From the NCBI GenBank assembly GCA_019095985.1, contig CM032661.1, positions 18,404,991 to 18,468,990 of the forward strand: a DNA stretch of 64,000 bases. Reading direction: 5' to 3'. Each line of letters starts with the position of its first letter. Position 1 is the stretch's first letter. The position numbers and the translations under genes were made by a program. Below are positions 1-12,000 of the stretch, piece after piece. Under the pieces are notes generated by a model. That model did not search any database, was not told the DNA's origin, and saw nothing but the letters and a program-made list of their open reading frames with translations. Origin of the DNA: Streblospio benedicti. Taxonomy: Eukaryota > Annelida > Polychaeta > Spionida > Spionidae.

Positions 1-363
1 GAGGTCAGAAAGCCAGACTTTCTCCAAACATCGAAACAAAACCAATTATTGTACATTCAATAAAAGGGCAACACCATTTCGCCTATTTTTCCCACGTATC
101 TTGTCAATCGTATTCTCACCAATAACCCAGCACCATAAACTATACTTGGTAAAAACCAGCAATAGCCCACATCTGTTCTACAGGTCTTTCCCTGTAAAGA
201 TAACCAGCACTCATCGTCCCCTAATTCCCCTAACCCCATTACCCTCGTGCCCATTTGCCTTTCACCTAATCATCGTGTGTGTGTCTGTAGTAAAGAGCTG
301 GAGAAAATTGGCCAAACAAGACCTCAAATTGACAAGAGTGAAATTAATAGCCGTGTTTCTCAC
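1..363 (-). other. Intron of gene 1 (partial)
   Basis: This follows the donor at 364/363 of the gene 1 exon. On the minus strand it contains no C2H2 finger codons and no convincing further exon. It is treated as the start of an intron running out of the window. Confidence 0.6.
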
Positions 364-666
364 CTGGTGTTTGAACAAGGCCGCCTGCACCGCCACGGTG
401 GACGTGCTCTCTCGGGGTGGTCATGGTGGCCATGCTGTAGTCCGGCACCAGAAGCCCAAGGCTCTCGGGGGAGGAAGGGGGCGAGGGTGAGAGGTCGTCC
501 TCGCTACCGCTGGCGCAACTGTATGTCCGCGGGGAGTAGAAGGGCGAATCTTCGGAAGGATACAGGCGTTTCTCGGGTCTGCTGAGGAAGAAGTTTTCTT
601 TGCTTCTTGTCCGGGGTGGTGAGTTATCTTCTGATTTCTTTACTACGAGGAAGGCTCGGGGCATGG
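364..666 (-). CDS. First coding exon of a SNAG-domain zinc-finger transcription factor (gene 1, partial)
   Basis: Reading right to left, the ATG at 664-662 opens MPRAFLVVKK, a SNAG repressor motif (family consensus MPRSFLVKK). SNAG recruits LSD1/CoREST-type co-repressors in Snail, Scratch, Gfi1, Insm and Ovo proteins. An acceptor-like CACAG ends 2 nt before the ATG, and the exon ends at 364 at a good donor (CAG|GTGAGA). It encodes 100 codons plus one base, a phase-1 intron like those of the two Snail genes further right. The rest of the exon is Ser/Pro-rich with an acidic SEDD patch and basic RTRSK and RPEKR patches. No zinc finger lies in 1-363, so the finger exons are beyond the left edge. 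An in-frame ATG at 694 would sit in the inferred 5' intron and was not used. Clustering and phase suggest Snail. MPRAFLV also fits Ovo-like proteins, so the family is not settled. Confidence 0.78.
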
Positions 667-1045
667 CTGTGCACAGATTTCCAGAAAAATCCACATTTGA
701 TATTTTTCTTATGATGTAGTCCGGAAACTGAGTGAAGTATATGACAGTTAATCCTGAGTAATCTGAGTTATTGTTTTAAAGTTATTTACTTTTACTGCAC
801 TTGTTTATATTTTGCAAACAAGTGCACAAACAAACAAGTGTATTCAGTTTAAATGTCCAGAGCTTTATGGCTGTGAGTTTTAATCCACCTGATATGTAAA
901 GCACTTGCTCCACAACTGGCCTAGATCCAAATGCTGACCGCTCTGCAAACGCGCACCTATTTGAGCCTCTGTCAGTGCAAAACGTCGGTGCTGGCCAGGT
1001 GCAGTGGAGCGCAGACAAGTACAGGCCGCCGCCGCCGACACATAC

Positions 1046-1110
1046 CTTCACAGATGCCGAGGACAGTGATTTGTGAAATTTACACTGGTTATTAAAGCTC
1101 CCCATTGAAT
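1046..1110 (-). other. Candidate 5' UTR exon of gene 1
   Basis: On the minus strand the sequence reads CTGTGAAG|GTATGTGT, a near-consensus splice donor with its GT at 1045-1044. It lies 379 bp upstream of the acceptor that precedes the gene 1 start codon. This suggests a short non-coding first exon ending at 1046. The upstream edge given here is arbitrary because no start site can be read from sequence alone. Confidence 0.45.
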
Positions 1111-1119
1111 TTCGCCACA

Positions 1120-1450
1120 ATTCCACAGTCAACATCAGTGTCGCGCGCCGCTCTCGTCACCTTCCGGGTGACAGACCAATCAGAGCGCGATCCGCCCCTG
1201 GCACCAACCAATCAGCAGCGAGGAGCGTGTGTGGCCCCGCCCACTGGACGTCAATCTCAAGCCGCAGCCTCGCCGCCGCCTGTGGCGCTTTATCTTTCTC
1301 GTCTGCTGCTACTGTTACTCGTCTTGGCAACTTTCTCAGGCCAGTCTTTTCCTCTTCTTTTCACACACGCCGCCGCTTTTCTCCTTCTCCATCCCCCATC
1401 CTCAACAGGTGAGGCCGGCTGTGAGCCAGTGAGTAGTTGCGGCGGTGGCA
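1120..1450. promoter_or_regulatory. CpG-rich promoter-like region between gene 1 and the long spacer
   Basis: This patch is much richer in CG than its surroundings. It carries two CCAATCAG boxes (CCAAT at 1176-1180 and 1208-1212) about 130-170 bp upstream of the gene 1 5' donor. It is the best candidate promoter for gene 1. On the plus strand it also holds a good splice donor (ACAG|GTGAGG, exon end 1408), so it may fire in both directions. Open reading frames across it are low-complexity (Arg/Pro/Ser/Leu) and look like products of base composition. Confidence 0.55.
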
Positions 1451-4400
1451 GCCGCCACATTCCCCCACTCAATTTAAAAGCCTCGTCTCGGTTAATGAGC
1501 ACCGCGCATCATCCACTACAAAGCGCGTGGATGAGTTAAAACGCGCAGCCACGCGGCTCTGCTTGTCCCATTGCGGCCGGCTGAGAAGACACCTGGCAGC
1601 CGCGTCACTTGTAATGTGGAGGCATGTGCACGTCTGTGCATGGGAACGTCAGTCACGGGATAATTCCCCCTTTGAGTGAATTGCCGGGGTAAACATTGCC
1701 ATGTATGGGGAACATAATTTGGCTTGGAAATTTAAATTTCTCGAGGAGGGGCACATTTTCGAATGTCGCCCAGGTGGTTTAGAAGCTGCCAGGTGTTTTA
1801 CGGACTGGGGAGTTGAAGGGTTTTAGGGTGTTGTTTGCTCCGTCCACTGACGGTAACACAATAGATGAATGGCGTGGTTTTATGGTTTGAAATGACTAAT
1901 GAAAGGGTGGGCTTTGGCTGGGAGTAAGTTTGTGAAAAGCTAAATTAATCAATTTAAAACTGAAATTTGCGTAAAGCTGCACGGCGACGTCGTAACCTTT
2001 ACTGACGTTAGTCTATATATTCAAAAACACCAACAACCGGAACTGAGATGGCAAACGTCAGCCTAGTCTATATTTAAAACACTTTGAACCTGTTCAAATC
2101 CAAACAAAATCACCCCTTTAAACCCATCAGGCACAGAGTCCACCTTGTTCCCACAAAATCCTCGGCACCCACGGAATATATCGTCTGCCAAAGAAAACCG
2201 TTGAAGCAAACGCGTGGAATGGTCAATTATGACATATAAAACAATAGTGTGGCTTTGAGATTTTAAATGTCCGGACAGATGGAGGTCTGTGTGTGATCGG
2301 CGACCAGCTGAAGCCCGGGGGTACCTCGGAGGTTTGATGGGTGTCTCCGGTCGGGGGTTAATAGCCGGCATATTGTCTCGGCCGGCCCGTGATCGCATCA
2401 CCTGCTTGCGAAAACAAAAGTGTGTAGCAACTTAACCATAATTACCAGCCTGATGTTTCCAATGGAAATGAGTTTGAAATTCTCTTCTGTTTTGATTTAA
2501 AACTTGTGATGTCAGCCCTGTTTTTTCTGTCGTCACGCTGTCTTTCTTTAAACCGTTTAAAGGCCACTGTCAGTATTGATGTATCTATGTACAGTGTATC
2601 TCTGTCATGGTCACTTTTGGGTTGAAGTTAGACATTTTGATATAGATCTGAATACATGTGACTTTGAGATTTTATATTTATAGACCAACATTGGAAATGC
2701 ATTTGTACGGTCAGCGACTGTTTGTCACATCTTTATATTGTAGACATTTAGAATGTTAAACTTTGACAGGTTAGTTTAAACTAGCCTTATTGTATAACTT
2801 ACCTCATCGCTCACTGCCTCAGTGGATGGTCATCTAATTATTGTCAATGGTTAAGCTACTCATCATTTTGTGAAAACAGATAGTCATTTCAAACAATCGA
2901 TACCTAGACAAATATCATACTTGTTACTTAGTATCTCATATTATTTAACCAGTAACATATGTGTTACTGGTCGTAGGTCCAAGTTCCACAAGTTAATAAA
3001 ATCAAAATCATAAAATCTTCTGTCGTGCCACTCGATTGATAAATGAAACGATTTCCGTATATCGTGTTTAACTGGCAGAAATATAATGATTAGATAATTA
3101 AACTTAAAACACATTGCAATACATTTCCAGGACCCTACTACTAATTATAAGTACGCATTTTGCAAAACACACAGATCACCCAGTATTACGGCCCCCACCC
3201 TTATCACCACCTAACACTAGCCGCCTGTCCACGTGTCACACCCTGCTGCTGCCACCAAGAAATGCCCAGAAACCCCCGTAGCCCTTAACACCCTCGGGCC
3301 TTAGACGAGGACAGCACTTGATTTCTAGGGGCTCCAGCTGACCGTCTCGGGAGGAGGGGAGCGTCTCGTCGGAGGGCCTGAGGTTCCTGAGCTGATAGCG
3401 ATCTCACCGTAATTTATCATATATCACCGCTCAGGTGCGCCAGGTGAGCTTATAAGTTTTGATTGGGTTGCGTTTGCGATGCATTGCCCGACCTAGTCAG
3501 ACGTATAGCCCTTGGAACAGATGAACTTCTGCAAATGGGAGCCTCAAATCTGTGAAGCAGCGTGTAACGGGTTAACGTGAGTGGCGAATTATGGCGTGGG
3601 CTTAATTTATTTCATGAACTGAGCAAATGACCTGGTATTAGGGTTGAACAGTTTGAACGTACACTCCATGGGGAACTGAGAAAGATACAGTAGGACGTGG
3701 ATCTCAATGACCTGGTGTAGACGTTAAGGCGACTGAGCGTATGGATAGTAGACTATTATAAATCTAAAGCACATTTGTCGAAACAAGATATATTGTATAT
3801 AAGGTCTTCAACAGAAATATGGGCGTCTACGCTGTACGCCCTGTAGTTCCGACCCTCTTATAGTTAATGATGTACATCACATGTACTAGTCCAGAACTAG
3901 GTCATGGTAATTGTTCCACGGTGACCAAGTCAAATTCGTAAGAACCATCAAGGTCAAATAAAACATGGCACCGGATATATTTTAGTCTATATCTTAAGAG
4001 TTTGTGGCGAAGTGATTTGTCTAGACGTGTGTATATCAGTTAATTATTCATATAGATTATTTTCTCTTTTGCATAGATTATCCTAGTGGGCTATGTTGCA
4101 TTACAACTGGATCTGTAAAGTTCACACATCTTTTGACAACCTGTATGAATCTTATAACTCCGATTGCTAATATAAGAATCATAACCAATTTCAAAGATGA
4201 ATCACATCAAAATACTCTCGGTTGAAGAAATACGAATACGAATATCATGCATTGTAATGCCGATGGAAATCAGATCAACGTGAACGAATCTTCCGTTACG
4301 AATACTCATTATAATGAAATGTCAAACTTTCTTGAAAAATTCTAAACATTCATATGCCTATTGCATAACAGGGCTTAGACAACGACCCCGTTATAACGTA

Positions 4401-6473
4401 CCTCACTTGACATGCCCTGAGGTCTTTCCAAGCGCAGGGTTACTACTTTAGAATGGGTATAGACTTGTATTGTATTGTATCAACATGCCAAGTGTTTAAT
4501 ACTATTTTAGCAATTTTCAACAGAGTTAACGTTGTATGGAAGATCTTTGTATAAGCTAGGAAAGTGTACTGTTTTTCCAGAACACTGACATATACTATAT
4601 ATTTCATCAGTCCGTACCAGTACCCATTTCTGTTCCATTAATTAAACTACATATTTTAACCTCCTTGCTCATCTTCTTCATAGTTTATTTATAAACCAAA
4701 CATACACTAACCATCTTCCTACATATTATGATTCATTGATGGAATTAAGGACTCAGAATACAAAAATGCAGGCGCTAAACCTATACCCAATTAATTAAAG
4801 TGGATGTCAAGTGGCTCCTCTACAAGCCAAAACGTACAAACAGCCAGATCGTCTGAATGTTGTATCTGTTTTCCTGACCCCTGGTGTCGCCTTCAAAGAA
4901 GGGATGATACACAAAACAGATCTCCTCCAATGATTGACACGCCATATGATGCTGAGCGGTGTTCACTTTTATATTTAGCCGCGGTGCACACCGCAAAACA
5001 TGTAACAGAAACAGGTGACGCGTAACCGGATGACGTAAAACTGAGACTTGCTCCAAAACAACCCGCCGCAACGCATCATCCGAGCTTCCGGGTTAACCAC
5101 AATGGCCTAATCAACGAGAAACTACTTAGCTCCGTTTGGTATTGTCAAAAGATGTATCTATTTGTAGTGTTTTTATTTGTATTATTGTAAGGATTTTCCC
5201 ATGGTATCTAATGGCAGGCGAGTTTTTTACGTGTACGTTGTGGTTAGGTCCATGGCAGCATTATTGCCAATTAAATATACTAGAAAACAATGGCTATGAA
5301 TTAAAATGGTTGGTTAGTACACTAAAGAGGAAAATATTTGATCACACTTGCACCAGTAAACAAGAAATCAGTAAGATTTTCCTTTTAAATTGAGATAAAC
5401 CTATTGTAATATCCCCCACCCAAACCCCAAGCCCCACATTTTAAACCACTCCACTTACAGTTGCCCGCATGTGCATCTCGGCAAGCTAACCTTAAGATTT
5501 GTTGGTGTTCAAATTGTTGTAATGACAGCCCTTGTAACAATGTACAGCCACCACTCACATCATATTTAACTTATCAACTGCAGTGGAGGGTTGTTCTGAT
5601 GTAATACTGACTGGTCACCCAGTGGTCAACGAGGCACGGTCTGTAAAGCTCAAGTACACTCGTGCAGAATGAGATTGGTGGTGGTAAAATCATCGGCACT
5701 GGACAGATCAATGACTTTGACCGTTGGAATGTGAATTTCTATTTGGAAATGCTGGTGCTGATGTGAAGTTTGAAAGCTATGATACAAAAACAAAAATTAT
5801 TGCGCTGCTACTTTGGTATTTCCGACCATCTCGTTTTGACAAGGAATGAGACTTAACGGCTTACGCCCCCCCCCCCACACACACACACACTCACACACAC
5901 ACATACACACACTACGCACCGCACCCGTCCAATTTCCCAATGTATAGTCAAAAGCTAGGTCTGTCAAATGTCGTTTTTTCTATGGATTAATTATCTTTAA
6001 ATTTAAATGTAATATGAGTGGAACATCCAATATTGAATCAGAATAGATTAGATTTACTCTACTGAAAATGCACTTGATGAAATATCAATCAGGATGCACA
6101 ATGTACAAATGCTTTTTCCTTCACCACCCAAAGGAAAATCTCTAAATCTCTAGGATTGAATCAGAGCCCTAGAATTTTATAGTGATTTCATGCCACCCTT
6201 ATATTGAGGATCGCTTTGAACCTTGTACCTAAACCTGGACAGTTTCTATTCACGAAAACACATTAATTGTAAACCCTTCATAAATGTAGAACTAGTTATT
6301 GAAATTCAGCCAAGCTGCCCCCGCCTACCACCACACCCAGCCCCCCGCTTCCGGGGGAACATCTAAGGAAACACCTCGAGTGCTGCATCTGTCCCTGCTT
6401 GAAACACCTTGCAGCAGCCAGGTGATTTTGTGCTGCAGAAAAAGTCCACATAGTTGAACATTAAAGCATAGTA
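1451..6473. other. Non-coding spacer
   Basis: Apart from the E-boxes, this is mostly AT-rich sequence without a credible exon. The only open frames are short (such as 4804-5025 and 5136-5393) and match no family I recognise. A C-run followed by a CA microsatellite lies at about 5868-5912. Confidence 0.6.
5868..5912. repeat. C-run plus CA microsatellite
   Basis: A run of about 12 C is followed by interrupted CA repeats with CTCACA and CATACA variants. The same C-run/CA architecture recurs in the USP intron at about 49336-49373. Confidence 0.9.
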
Positions 6474-6650
6474 CAGAAGGAGCTCTCTATTCAAACAACC
6501 ATGGGGCTTCCCTCAAGTTGTCTCCGTAGAGATGTGGTCTCTTTATAGAGCGTCATGTCGATCTTTTTATTGATTTTTGGCGCCGCGAGAAATGGTCACA
6601 TTATCGATGTGGTCTCATTAGATATGCGGTTTTAATTAGATGTTCTGCTG
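6474..6650. mobile_element. MITE, pogo/Tc1-mariner-like, copy A
   Basis: This 177-bp element has imperfect terminal inverted repeats opening CAGAAGGAGCTCTCTAT and closing TTCTGCTG. It is flanked by TA at 6472-6473 and 6651-6652, the target duplication used by Tc1/mariner/pogo transposases. The interior repeats the TGGTCTC / AGAG motif. It has no coding capacity. It shares ends and core with the copies at 31897, 32942 and 40243. Confidence 0.6.
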
Positions 6651-7300
6651 TAACAATCTATTTTGAAAAGCATGCCTGGTCGTGTAGCTTCTTTTAGGGA
6701 AGTTGCGACACTAAAGAAGTGGTGAACTTCGTAAAGTTCATTCAGATTATAGGATAGTGTGAGCACTACGTCACAGAAACCATGTGGTTTATTTCAATAT
6801 AAAATGTTGGTAAAATATGCTAGGGTGTATTCAATAGAGAGTTGCAATAAAGTTACACAATAATGCTGAATCCGTATGCTATAAAGATGTCTTTGGGTAC
6901 CAGACAGAGATTTGCCATTTCTTCTTATGTATAATTATATGTGACCTGCTAAACTCATCCCTAGACACTAGGCAATGAAAAATCCATAGAATCTATTCTG
7001 CTTACTCTAACAAGAGCTGTAGGCGAGGTTGATGAAGGTTCTACTCTCGTGATCGTCCACGGTTAATAAGATCGTGTCTGTTCATTATTATCTGCAATAT
7101 GTTCTGTGGTAACAGGTTAATTCGCCCAAGGTCGTATCTAATCTTCACAGCCATTATTATTGCATTCGCACAGTGACCTGCAAGTCATGTGCTGTTGTAT
7201 CGTATGCACGTGTATAGAAGTGCCCTCATATTGGTGGTGGATATTGTACATGCTTAGTCATAGTTTTGTCAGTGGGTGGTCCGTGTTGCACTAGACCCAA

Positions 7301-7885
7301 CCATGGGTCCAACATCATAGGTGGGTGGGTAGATGTGGTATGTATACTACTATGATTTACAAACACTATGCCATACACATTACTAGTATGTAGAAAGGGT
7401 AATCAGCAGGCACAGAGACCATGGGAGCCAGCTAGGGGATGCGTTGTAGGCTTGATTATACTCTCGTATATACTTTATCACTTTACATTATTGAAATAAG
7501 TTGGCACAGTCCTATGCAATTACAAATTGAATGTTTTCACTAATATTTCATAGTCTCATTGTGCAATAGATCACCAGGAAGTTGTTTTTCATTGGCTGGA
7601 TTAAGATTGGTTTGCATTGTGGACTATTTTTTATTTGATTTAATTTGGTTTATTTTATTACTGATATGATATAACGAACAAAACGAGTAGCATATCAGGA
7701 GATGATATACAGGCCCTATCAGTCACCTTTACGACTACACTGTACTAAACAAAATCTGGCATAGTCATTATTGGAATGTTAGTTACCATTTCTATATAAT
7801 AGTAGTAATGTGCATGGTATATATAGTTTTTGTAAATCATAGTATTATACATACCTGACCCACCTACCCATGATGCTGGGGCCCA
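7301..7885. mobile_element. Element with long inverted-repeat arms (fold-back or MITE-like)
   Basis: The left arm, about 7301-7391, and the right arm, about 7795-7885, are inverted copies of each other over roughly 90 bp. Shared blocks include ACTATGATTTACAAA, CACATTACTA and the AGGTGGGT segment; they differ by scattered substitutions and small gaps. About 400 bp of AT-rich non-coding DNA separates the arms. The structure fits a decayed non-autonomous DNA transposon. I could not define its ends or target duplication. Confidence 0.6.
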
Positions 7886-7924
7886 TCGACCCAACCACTT
7901 TTCTTTTCTTCAAAATTTTGTCAC

Positions 7925-7995
7925 TTAAGATTCAGACCTATTTCCAGCTCGTAACACTGGTCCCAAAGGTGGTCCTAATAGAGTTTCTTTTGTAC
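7925..7995. mobile_element. Possible fragment of the TGGTCTTAATAGAG repeat family
   Basis: The stretch ACTGGTCCCAAAGGTGGTCC followed by TAATAGAGTTTC resembles one end of the pogo-like MITEs in this window. No matching left end was found, so it would be a half-copy. Confidence 0.35.
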
Positions 7996-8869
7996 ATACA
8001 AATATAATACACTTATATGCATATGACCTTTGTTCAGCTAAGTTACAGTACGGGAACTGGGTTGTACTGGAAAGCTTTTTGAAAAGAAATGATTTGCTTT
8101 GTATCTTGGACTTGAAACACCAGAAACGGAATGAACGTGTTCGTTCAAATAATTGAAACTGTCAATGAACAAGTGTCACAACATTTTAGCACGAACAATA
8201 CCCGATTCTCCCTGTTACATTACGAGATGTTTCATATTTTTGAATGCCAACAATACATTTCCTCGTATTGTGCAATACCGATTCGTCACTCATTGAAGGG
8301 GACGATTCTAATAGGAGATATCGCCCTTCCACCATTTTTGCCAATTACGACAACTAAGTGCTGAGTTACGACATTCACAGTAGGCAGTCATTGTCTTTTT
8401 AGCCATGCCGTTATTCGGCTTGCAATATGGTTCCATATCTCTCACTGTTTTTCAGACAATTTAGCAAGTGTCCAGCTTAAACTAACAAAAGCATCCTAAG
8501 CTACATTAAACCTGCATACCACTAATACGCATAAGCTCCTCCAGGCCAAATCGGGGGTATCTAATAAAGAGGGGCCAACAGGCAACCGTGATATTTGCTT
8601 TGCTTTGCATTCTTGCAATACTTCATGGATACCTTTGGCTATTGTTGATAAATATTGCTCTTCGGGATTTCACATATCATCATGTCACTATTAAATTGAG
8701 AACAATGATAGAAGTCAACACTGTTTAAACTTGACATGACCTCCCATAATTCACAATGTGAGTAAATTCTGTAGATTCCGAGCGCTGTCACAGTCTCTGT
8801 CCTTAATCAATAACTTTTAACAAATGCGTTAGTGTAATTCTAAAATAACAGTTATATCACAGGCATATC

Positions 8870-9010
8870 CAGGTTTTCAGAAAAAGGGGGGGGGGTTACG
8901 TTAGGGATATCATGAGTTTCGTATGCGCTATCGATAGCGAACGTTCTACGAAAATAGGGTATTTTGGCAGGGAAAAGGGTGGCGCGCCCCCTTACAACCC
9001 CCAAGCACCT
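8870..9010. repeat. Candidate decayed interspersed repeat
   Basis: The block reads AGGCATATCCAGGTTTTCAG, then a run of G, and ends with GGTGGCGCGCCCCCTTACAA. This texture is typical of dispersed repeats in marine invertebrate genomes. It also contains the perfect 14-bp palindrome CGCTATCGATAGCG (about 8926-8939). The family is not identified. Confidence 0.35.
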
Positions 9011-12000
9011 CCCAGTATTTAACATTTTCATTCAATGGTGTAGCTTTAATACGACATATATACATACATATACGACAATATACATATATGACATGTACAA
9101 AAAATGTATAACAGATTTTACATAACATTCCTATATGCATATGCATAAACACTTTAGAATCGTCTCGGTCAACATGTTTACTATATTTCTCAAACTATGA
9201 AATGGGTGGTCTGTGAAAATAGGTTCATCAACACAGGGTTACCAATAATTCAAATATTAATGTATGCACGTACGAGGAGACTGGCCAGTCTTGTGGGGAT
9301 TCCCTTTCACCATGTCGTCTTACGAGAAGACGGGGCACACCTATAGTGTTTGCTGCAGGTTAAAAGTCTCAAAAAGTCCCCAAAGGCCAATAACGGAGAT
9401 TTCTGCCCTAAAGATCCCCACCCACAACTTCCCCTAGAGTAGTTCTTCAACATAATACGTGTATTTGAGTAGTGGTCAGCTATCCTTGGGGGAAATCTTG
9501 AACGTTTGCATAAGTTCCTGGCGACATTTAAATATTGACAAAGACTGGTGATGGAGGAATATTCATGTGCCAAGCCCTCGGGTCAGCTGTTATATGAGAA
9601 GGTGATTATATATTCGGGATTTATTTTTCGAGACCACTTCTTCCTTAACAACTGCATCATTGAGTTCGGTTGATCCTTGATGATGACATTAACAATACAT
9701 AATGTGCTCGATCGATGCACATCTAGTTTTAAAACATATGTATAAAGACAGGGAAAGCTATAGAATACTTTAAATGCACACTGTAGACGTGTAGACATGC
9801 TTTAAGCTTTCACTGATCAAGACTCTGGGTTTTATCAGTAGCTTCACTCAAAGTATACTAACATGATATTATAATATATGAGGATTTGAGCACAGCTACT
9901 GTAAATGCCCCGGGCTTAACCTTTAATTGGATTGGCTGGGGCATTGGGAGGGAGCATGGTTATGTTGATCAGGGGTGGTACAGCAATGTGTTACATGGAA
10001 TTACGGGTCTATTGTAACAGTTGTGGAAAGGTACTCAACTGGTTGATTAACTATTTGCCCTATAGGTGATGGGGGTGGAACTAACAGTGTAAAATACATG
10101 ATTTTAATGTTTCTTTTTGTACATATTATTAGATCTTGTGATGGTCTTGCTATCAAACTTTAGAAACACCTATTGCCCGTAATAAACAATATTCACCCCA
10201 GTCCCAAAATTCCCGGAAATTCAAACTATAAGTCTTAAGACATTAAAAAATCCATATCTTTTAAACCTGTCACATTCCCCAAAACATGCCTCGATTTGGG
10301 GTTAAGCTGACAGACGACACACGAACACCGCAGTGGCGGCGGCTGCCCCCACGGTCATCCATTAGCCAGACATATAAAACCCAGCCACTTGATGCCCATG
10401 ATAAAGTAATTTCGTTTTAGAGACCTATTTGGACATGGGCCCAGCGCTGAATGAGAAGTGTTCCACTTAATTACAACCATTGCTACACTGATGCACACTT
10501 AAGATAGGGCTTAATGAGTGTTTACGTGCCACTGTTAAATCTTCATTAAGTCAGATAATACAGAGCTGAATGGTAAGAAACTGGTGGCTTTGTTGCCATT
10601 CACCAGACGACAGTTGTGTTGCAATCTAGGCTATTTTATACATTGATTTCTTAATGAATTTGAGGTTGATGTCAAAATTGACTGACCACCTGTCAAAATG
10701 TTACCACGCTGTGGATATTCCTTAAGAAAACATTTTCGTGTATGAAATAGCTGGGGTAGCTTTTGAAAAGGAAGAGATGGCGTTTAAATTTGTATGATTT
10801 AGAGTGGTTGAAGAGTATCGTTGAATGTGTTAATATTAATTTTAGGCCATGTTAATTTATAAAATGCATTGCATTGAGAATTACCAAAATGCCACAATGT
10901 TGATATAGGCGACCCTTCATCACATGCCATATTATAACCCGCAACACCATAACCATCAACTCACATAGATTCGAACAAAAATCATTGAAAATATCTTTTT
11001 AAGAATCATATACCCCCAATGTACGAACACGAGGACACCCAATGCCAAAAGACAGCAGTAATACCTTAACCCTACTGACATGTCAGCCTTCACTGCGCTC
11101 AAATCCTTTCCCATTACTGCCCATTACCAGGGATGATTGCGTGCATCAATTAAGTGATTTATGAATAGTATACAGAGACCTGCAGCAGCAGATAACCTTC
11201 ATTTTGGCATCACGTTTTCAATGCCTTCCGTGTTACAGGCCACCTTGACAGCTAGAGAGAGGACAATGGAAATATTAACAGTTGCTGGGAAAGGTGCGGA
11301 TAGAGGGGGCGCACCTTGTGTTAGAGTCCATTGGGGGCCCACTGACCTCCTGGCAGGGGTCTGACAGGGCCTGAACGCCCGGCTGCCGGCCCGCCAACTT
11401 GTCAGGTGGTGGGCTGCGTCAAGGTGCTCCGCATACCCCCGTATTATTATGATTATTATCGCCTGTTCCTTACAGTCCAGCGACATGGCAAATTACACGT
11501 TCATTTTGAAATTTTAATGCGATGTTGTGGTGCTACAGGTATGAGTTTCTTTTATGATTCTTGTTAACGCACATGTCACCGCTGATTTCATATAGGGAGT
11601 GTGTCATCAGAAAATGTAATGTACCTTCGCTCCACTTGTAGACCTTCTGTCAGCATGTGCTGGGGGATCTGGTGTTGTGTTGTTTTATACTCAGAGCCTT
11701 GATGAATTGGTGTAGCGTAAGAGAACTTGTATTTATTCTTGTTCATCTAAAGAAATATTCGTCTCACTTGATCATCAGCAATTTACATAGTTGTTCTCAC
11801 CAGAGTCAAAATCAGCAGGCAATAAACCAAACCACTTCCGTTAGAATGACCCCTATGAAAATCCATTCAAATACAGCACCAATGTAATCTTATTTTCACA
11901 TTCTAGTGTCATTTACAAAACACAGCCTTTTTACATTGTGAAAATATATAATGTCGCACCTGACCAAATTGTCAGTGATAAATGGACATCACTGACTTGT

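Larger units (their letters stand above)
996..3446. promoter_or_regulatory. Cluster of Snail-type E2-boxes upstream of gene 1
   Basis: CAGGTG or CACCTG occurs at 996, 1406, 1590, 1771, 1790, 2399, 3432 and 3441. That is eight sites in 2.45 kb, against about 1.2 expected for equal base use. The pair at 3432 and 3441 is 9 bp apart and the pair at 1771 and 1790 is 19 bp apart. CAGGTG is the known target of Snail-family fingers. Auto- or cross-repression by the neighbouring genes is an inference. Confidence 0.4.

Noticed and set aside
694-694. Upstream ATG giving MDFSGNLCTA before the SNAG motif of gene 1
   Set aside because: SNAG must be at the extreme N terminus to work, and a splice acceptor lies just before the ATG at 664.
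1105-1539. 144-codon open frame over the gene 1 promoter region
   Set aside because: It is compositional, with Ser/Pro/Leu/Ala runs across CCAAT boxes and GC-rich DNA, and has no recognisable family.
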